DNA of 64,000 bases, from contig JAUSNJ010000127.1 in assembly GCA_030645355.1 (NCBI GenBank), positions 62,001 through 126,000 of the forward strand, written 5' to 3'. The notes under the pieces were generated by a model. The model had not been told where the DNA came from and did not search any database. It saw only the letters and a program-made list of their open reading frames with translations. The position numbers were made by a program, and so were the translations under genes. This document shows, one piece after another, positions 57,764 to 64,000 of this stretch; position 1 is the first letter of the stretch, and each line of letters starts with the position of its first letter. Source of the DNA: Rhodoferax sp. Its GTDB lineage: Bacteria > Pseudomonadota > Gammaproteobacteria > Burkholderiales > Burkholderiaceae_C.

Positions 57764-58840
57764 ATGAAACCCGTTACCTACACCCGCGCCCAGGCCCTGC
57801 CAGGCATCCTGGCCCACCGCATCGCCATTCTGGATGGCGCCATGGGCACCATGATCCAGCGCTTCAAGCTGGGTGAGGCGCAGTACCGCGGCGAGGGCTA
57901 CACCGGGCCTGGCAGCCAGGGTGATCGCTTCAAGGACTTCCCCCGGGATGTCAAGGGCAACAACGAGTTGCTCAGCATCACCCGCCCGGACGTCATCACC
58001 GACATCCATGAGCGCTACCTGGCCGCCGGTGCCGACCTGATCGAAACCAACACCTTTGGTGCCACCACCGTGGCCCAGGCCGATTACGACATGGCCGATC
58101 TGGCCGTGGAAATGAACCTCGCGTCGGCCCGGTTGGCGCGCGCCGCCTGCGACAAATTCTCCACCCCCGATAAGCCGCGTTTTGTGGCCGGCGCGGTCGG
58201 CCCAACGCCCAAGACGGCCAGCATCAGCCCCGATGTCAACGACCCCGGCGCCCGCAATGTGACCTTTGAGGAACTGCGCCAGGCCTACTATGAGCAGGTC
58301 AAGGCCTTGGTCGAGGGCGGCAGCGACGTGCTGCTGGTGGAAACCATTTTTGACACGCTGAACGCCAAGGCGGCGCTGTTTGCGATCGACGTATACTTCG
58401 AGGCCAGCGGCGAGCGCCTGCCCATCATCATCAGCGGCACGGTGACCGATGCCTCGGGCCGCATCCTGTCCGGCCAGACCGTGACGGCCTTCTGGCACAG
58501 CGTGCGCCACGCCCAGCCGCTGGCCATCGGCCTGAACTGCGCCCTGGGTGCGGCGCTGATGCGTCCCTATATTCAGGAGCTGAACAAGGTGGCACCCGAC
58601 ACCTTCATCAGCTGCTATCCGAATGCCGGCCTGCCCAACCCCATGAGCGACACCGGCTTTGACGAGACGCCAGACGTGACCAGCCGCCTGGTGCGCGAAT
58701 TTGCCGCCGAGGGGTTGGTCAATATCGTGGGTGGCTGCTGCGGTACGACGCCGGACCACATTGGGGCGATTGCCCACGCGGTGGCCCCGTTGGCGGGGCG
58801 TTCGCTGCAGCGTAGTTTTTTCTATAAAGAAGCGGCTTAG
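57764..58840 (+). CDS. metH: Methionine synthase, homocysteine-binding half (MetH domain 1 as a separate protein)
   Basis: 358 residues, matching just the homocysteine S-methyltransferase module of full-length MetH (first ~353 residues in E. coli). [20 protein letters not shown] starts the barrel, [17 protein letters not shown] follows, and zinc ligands are present as GLNCALG and [15 protein letters not shown]. It carries the homocysteine site; the folate, cobalamin and reactivation modules are in the second metH gene 1.2 kb downstream. The split falls exactly at a domain linker. Its own SAH riboswitch lies upstream; a GTGAG ribosome-binding site nine bases from the ATG is within that switch. 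Confidence 0.95.
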   Translation: MKPVTYTRAQALPGILAHRIAILDGAMGTMIQRFKLGEAQYRGEGYTGPGSQGDRFKDFPRDVKGNNELLSITRPDVITDIHERYLAAGADLIETNTFGATTVAQADYDMADLAVEMNLASARLARAACDKFSTPDKPRFVAGAVGPTPKTASISPDVNDPGARNVTFEELRQAYYEQVKALVEGGSDVLLVETIFDTLNAKAALFAIDVYFEASGERLPIIISGTVTDASGRILSGQTVTAFWHSVRHAQPLAIGLNCALGAALMRPYIQELNKVAPDTFISCYPNAGLPNPMSDTGFDETPDVTSRLVREFAAEGLVNIVGGCCGTTPDHIGAIAHAVAPLAGRSLQRSFFYKEAA

Positions 58841-58865
58841 GGGGGCCCCCACTCCCCCTGGGTGT

Positions 58866-59288
58866 TACCCCCACTCCCCCCAGCCCCCTCGCCCCGCCGG
58901 GCGAGGGGGAGCCAATGCGGACAGCCGATTTGGTTGCTGCGCGCCGAATACGGAATTACGGGCGGGGCGTTACCAACGTGGTTTGTGCTTGAAGATTTCA
59001 CGCGTTGGAGTTCCGAGCGCCGGGGTCGGGGGGAGGGGCGGTTTGGCGGTTTGGCGGAGTGGGTATCAGTCTATCTGGCCGATAGCCCTCGTGGAATATG
59101 CGCCAACAGCTATCGTTTATGTAGCAACAGTGCCGCCCGGCGCTCGGAACTGCAACTACCGAATTCTGCGCACGAAGTAACAGTGGCAACCTCACGCCAG
59201 TAATCCCGTATCCGGCGCAACACCATCAAATCGGCTGTTAAAGCTCCCCCTCGCCCGGCGGGGCGAGGGGGTTGGGGGGAGTGGGGGC
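58866..59288. repeat. Inverted-repeat element between the metH halves
   Basis: Two imperfect arms of about 150 bp (58866-59023 and 59136-59288) face each other. The outer 45 bp match with one or two differences (CCCCCACTCCCCCC, then CCCCTCGCCCCGCCGGGCGA, then GGGGGAGC on each). Inner blocks ACAGCCGATTTG and AGTTCCGAGCGCCGGG also match. The centre holds a dispersed repeat copy. The gap 58841-59311 has no gene. It could fold into a very long hairpin; the shape is that of a MITE-like or foldback element. Confidence 0.75.
59077..59117 (-). repeat. Dispersed CGAGGGCTAG repeat, copy 8, in the centre of the inverted-repeat element
   Basis: Reverse copy GGCCGATAGCCCTCGTGGAATATGCGCC ... (shown in parts: TAGCCCTCGTGG, AATATGCGCC, CAGCTATCG). 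It lies exactly between the two large arms, suggesting nested insertion. Confidence 0.72.
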
Positions 59289-59311
59289 TCTCCCGAAAAA
59301 AGCGGGGATTC

Positions 59312-59872
59312 CTACCGGACCGGTGGCACCAGCGAGCGGTCAATCTCCAACTGCATCGCTTTGGCCAGCTTGGCGTACAGGCGCAGCTTGCGGGCGTTGT
59401 CCCGCAGGCGCTCCGCCAGCCGTGCGGCAATGGCCAGCAGCAGCTTGGCGCCAATACGGGGCTCGTCGTTGATCAGCGCCTGCAAAGCATCCCGCGTGAG
59501 GATGGCGCACAGGGAATCGGTGCCGGTGGTGCATGACGCCGAGCGGGGCTCCTTGTCGACCAGCCCCACCTCGCCGACCAGCGCACCGGGCCCCAGCACG
59601 CTGATGGTCAGTGGTTCGGTGCGGCTCACGGTCACGCTTTCCACCACGATTTCGCCCTCCAGCAGCAGTGCCATGAAACCTTCGTCGACCGCATCGCCTT
59701 CGCGAATGAAGGTGGTTTCAGCCGGGATAAAGCGCGGCGTCATATAGCCCACTACCACGCGGGCTTCCTCCAGCGTCAGATGGATGAGCGCATTGGGCGC
59801 CGTCAGCAGCTCGGCCGCCGTTTCGAAGGCGCGGGCATGCGCATGTGTGGGGTTGCTTGCGTCAGAGTTCAT
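59312..59872 (-). CDS. Cyclic-nucleotide-binding domain protein without DNA-binding domain
   Basis: 186 residues from the ATG at 59872 (AAGG upstream). A single cNMP-binding (CRP-like) sensory domain: [50 protein letters not shown] (phosphate-binding cassette with GEVGL and RSA) and [16 protein letters not shown]. It stops after the C-helix and has no helix-turn-helix, unlike CRP or FNR. The N-terminal 30 residues are extra. It probably acts as a cAMP-, c-di-GMP- or ligand-responsive protein that works through a partner. Opposed in direction to the two metH genes it separates. Confidence 0.85.
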   Translation of the reverse strand: MNSDASNPTHAHARAFETAAELLTAPNALIHLTLEEARVVVGYMTPRFIPAETTFIREGDAVDEGFMALLLEGEIVVESVTVSRTEPLTISVLGPGALVGEVGLVDKEPRSASCTTGTDSLCAILTRDALQALINDEPRIGAKLLLAIAARLAERLRDNARKLRLYAKLAKAMQLEIDRSLVPPVR

Positions 59873-59986
59873 GACCTTGGTGTCCGCCTCTTTGCCCGGC
59901 AGACGACGGCTGCACTGTGGCAATGGTTGTGATGGTAAACCACCATGGCGCACGCGGCGCGCCGGTTCTCCCTTAAAATTGCGGCA

Positions 59987-60052
59987 TCCAAGGAGCGTTG
60001 CAGCGGTCACACAGTGGTCCCGTCAGGCTTGGATGTCCCAACGACGCTCACC
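59987..60052 (+). ncRNA. SAH riboswitch upstream of the second metH gene
   Basis: P1 is ATCCAAG ... CTTGGAT, the pseudoknot pairs GAGCGT with ACGCTC (60045-60050), and TGCAGCG and TCAGG fill the conserved core. Compared with the first switch, P1 and the pseudoknot pairs have changed on both strands (GAGCGC/GCGCTC to GAGCGT/ACGCTC), which is strong covariation evidence. The 3' strand continues as CTCACCTG and can pair with CAGGTGAG (60069-60076), hiding the AGGTGAG ribosome-binding site, so SAH should switch translation on. Confidence 0.94.
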
Positions 60053-60080
60053 TGCCCGTGTTTTGTTACAGGTGAGATGC

Positions 60081-62882
<2,802 letters not shown>

Positions 62883-62889
62883 GCAAAAA

Positions 62890-62918
62890 AAGAGCGCCAC
62901 TGGGGCGCTCTTTTTTTT
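62890..62918. terminator. Bidirectional terminator after metH
   Basis: AAAAAA-AGAGCGCC-ACTGG-GGCGCTCT-TTTTTTT: 8-bp perfect stem with A- and T-tracts. It ends metH and also the convergent pilin gene. Confidence 0.93.
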
Positions 62919-62936
62919 GCCTTGTTTTAGGCTAGA

Positions 62937-63377
62937 TCAGCAACCGGTTACCACGGGCGGAGAAATAGCGGCGGGCACGATGGCTGAAGCTGCTTGGGTG
63001 TAGATAAATTGGCAGTTGGCTGGATCAGCTGCTCCAATCGGTTGAACCGTCAGAGTGGTCGCAGCGGCAGTCAAGGTGTAATCCTGCACTTTGACACCGG
63101 CAGCAGCAGCAATCGTGGCAGCGTTAGGGTAACCAAAAACAAGTGTTACCGGCACTCCCTCTGACGTTTGAGCAGCTAACCCGTCGACCAGAAATTTGCC
63201 ATGGGACATGGCCATCGCCGACGCAATAGCCCCTTGCGCGCCATACAGTTTTGCCTTACGAGCATCGATCTGCAAATCAACATATTTAGGCAGCGCAATG
63301 GCCGCCAGAATGCCCAAAATCACAATGACCATCACCAATTCGATGATCGTAAAACCGGTTTGTTGTTTGCGTGCCAT
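62937..63377 (-). CDS. Type IV pilin-like protein (prepilin)
   Basis: 146 residues from the ATG at 63377, with AGGAG upstream. A short positive leader MARKQQTG ends at the prepilin peptidase site, after which FTIIELVMVIVILGILAAIA is the conserved pilin helix with Glu at mature position 5. The mature part is small (about 138 residues) and has two C-terminal Cys (NCQF and TGC end), as in the disulphide loop of MshA/PilA pilins. It may be a pilin or a minor pseudopilin; no pil or msh assembly gene is in the window. Confidence 0.88.
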   Translation of the reverse strand: MARKQQTGFTIIELVMVIVILGILAAIALPKYVDLQIDARKAKLYGAQGAIASAMAMSHGKFLVDGLAAQTSEGVPVTLVFGYPNAATIAAAAGVKVQDYTLTAAATTLTVQPIGAADPANCQFIYTQAASAIVPAAISPPVVTGC

Positions 63378-63480
63378 GGGGTGTCTCCTGGTGTCGGGAG
63401 TTGCAGTATATCGCCAGCACCCATGAGGGGTATGTGCGTGAGGACACGGAAAACCCTTTATCTGCTTGCTTTGCGCGCTA

Positions 63481-63524
63481 TCAATTTTGAATTGACGGCG
63501 GTAGACCGCATCCGGTTTACCGCC
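63481..63524. promoter_or_regulatory. Adjacent palindromes in the pilin-to-membrane-protein gap
   Basis: TCAATT-TTG-AATTGA (63481-63495) is followed by GGCGGTA-G-ACCG-CATC-CGGT-T-TACCGCC (63497-63524), a 12-pair stem with one G-T pair and a CATC tetraloop. No T-tract follows, so a structured leader or protein site is more likely than a terminator. Confidence 0.4.
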
Positions 63525-63613
63525 GGTTACACATTGGAAGGCGTTTGGGCGCGGCGCGTGTGCGCCTCTGTCGGGTTGGCTGCGTTGTAAGGGTTCATCT
63601 AGAAGGATCCCTT

Positions 63614-64000
63614 ATGTCGACGACCCCCCTGTACTCCACTGGCCAAGTTCAGACCGCTCCCAACCGCTGGTTGTGGGCGGCGGTTGGCGCCTTGGGCGCC
63701 ACCGTGCTGGCCCTCGGCGTGGCGCTGGTGCAAATGCGCTCCGCCCCAACACCCTCGTCCACGCCTGAGGTTGCCGTGCCGGCACTGAACGCGCCTGCGG
63801 TGGCGACTGCCAGTTCGCCAGCGCCTATCGCTGCGCCAGTTGCCTCAACGTCAAATGAGCCTGTAGCCCCCTTAAAACATGCCCCTATCACTACCAAAAA
63901 GATAGCATCCAAGAGCGTGGCGCCTGCTGCGCCAACCGCCGCGCAAACACAGCCCGTGGCAGTGGCCACCCCCATGCCACCTCCACCTCCCCGTGTCATC
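63614..64000 (+). CDS. Proline/alanine-rich membrane-anchored protein, 3' end outside the window
   Basis: 129 codons to the window edge with no stop, from the ATG at 63614 (AGAAGGATCC upstream). A 16-residue cytoplasmic start (MSTTPLYSTGQVQTAP) precedes one membrane helix, WLWAAVGALGATVLALGVAL. The periplasmic part seen is a low-complexity Ala/Pro/Thr linker (VAVPALNAPAVATASSPAPI) ending in MPPPPPRVI. This layout resembles proteins with a C-terminal glycine-zipper or surface-antigen domain, but that part is not visible. A degenerate repeat copy is read in frame within the linker. Confidence 0.68.
   Translation, partial: MSTTPLYSTGQVQTAPNRWLWAAVGALGATVLALGVALVQMRSAPTPSSTPEVAVPALNAPAVATASSPAPIAAPVASTSNEPVAPLKHAPITTKKIASKSVAPAAPTAAQTQPVAVATPMPPPPPRVI
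63851..63909 (-). repeat. Degenerate dispersed repeat, copy 10, inside the last gene
   Basis: Reverse copy with changes: GTAGCCCCCTTAAAACATGC ... CCTATCACTACCAAAAAGATAGCATCC. It encodes roughly 20 residues of the Ala/Pro linker (EPVAPLKHAPITTKKIASKS). Confidence 0.45.

Overview
The window reads as chromosomal DNA of a GC-rich betaproteobacterium of the order Burkholderiales, most likely Comamonadaceae (Rhodoferax/Polaromonas-like). The inference rests on codon use, a methionine synthase split into two genes that each carry an S-adenosylhomocysteine (SAH) riboswitch, the PreT/PreA pyrimidine pathway, GTP-type PEP carboxykinase, and a dispersed repeat with the core CGAGGGCTAG. No rRNA, tRNA, CRISPR array, transposase or prophage was seen.

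Layout. 0-10 kb: the 5' part of an ABCC-type exporter, glycogen phosphorylase, a DTW-domain tRNA-modifying enzyme, a small lipoprotein, an unknown protein, a LysE-type exporter, a VOC protein, a MYG1 hydrolase and a D,D-carboxypeptidase. 10.3-16.8 kb: a leftward LysR-preT-preA-hydA-amidohydrolase cluster for reductive uracil/thymine breakdown, with a RutR-like operator candidate before preT. 16.9-20.2 kb: a receiver-domain protein, then glutaryl-CoA dehydrogenase with a CaiB-type CoA-transferase. 20.3-28 kb: two related hybrid histidine kinases flanking a PhnD-like periplasmic binding protein. 28-32.5 kb: Uup ATPase and a DUF47-Pit-DUF47 phosphate operon. 32.5-40.0 kb: a defence island holding hsdR, hsdM interrupted by an in-frame stop, hsdS, and an Xre-ImmA/IrrE plus PIN pair with its own promoter and three 10-bp-phased operator repeats. 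40.1-44.2 kb: mmsA, a beta-alanine:pyruvate aminotransferase and a divergent LysR regulator, which together carry beta-alanine from uracil breakdown on to acetyl-CoA. 44.2-49 kb: regulators, a universal stress protein and a phosphoesterase, several with overlapping genes. 49-57.5 kb: pckG, a 46-residue membrane peptide, threonine ammonia-lyase, a tandem AAA ATPase, a small unknown and RecQ. 57.6-62.9 kb: the two metH halves with their riboswitches, separated by an imperfect inverted-repeat element and an opposed cyclic-nucleotide-binding gene. 62.9-64 kb: a type IV pilin-like gene and the start of a proline/alanine-rich membrane protein.

The most unusual features are the duplicated riboswitch control of a split enzyme, the kinase/binding-protein/kinase cassette, the Xre-ImmA/PIN module beside a possibly inactivated type I restriction system, and a repeat family whose copies supply start codons, stop codons and in-frame peptide inserts. 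Functions are assigned from motifs and remembered family features; no database search was possible.
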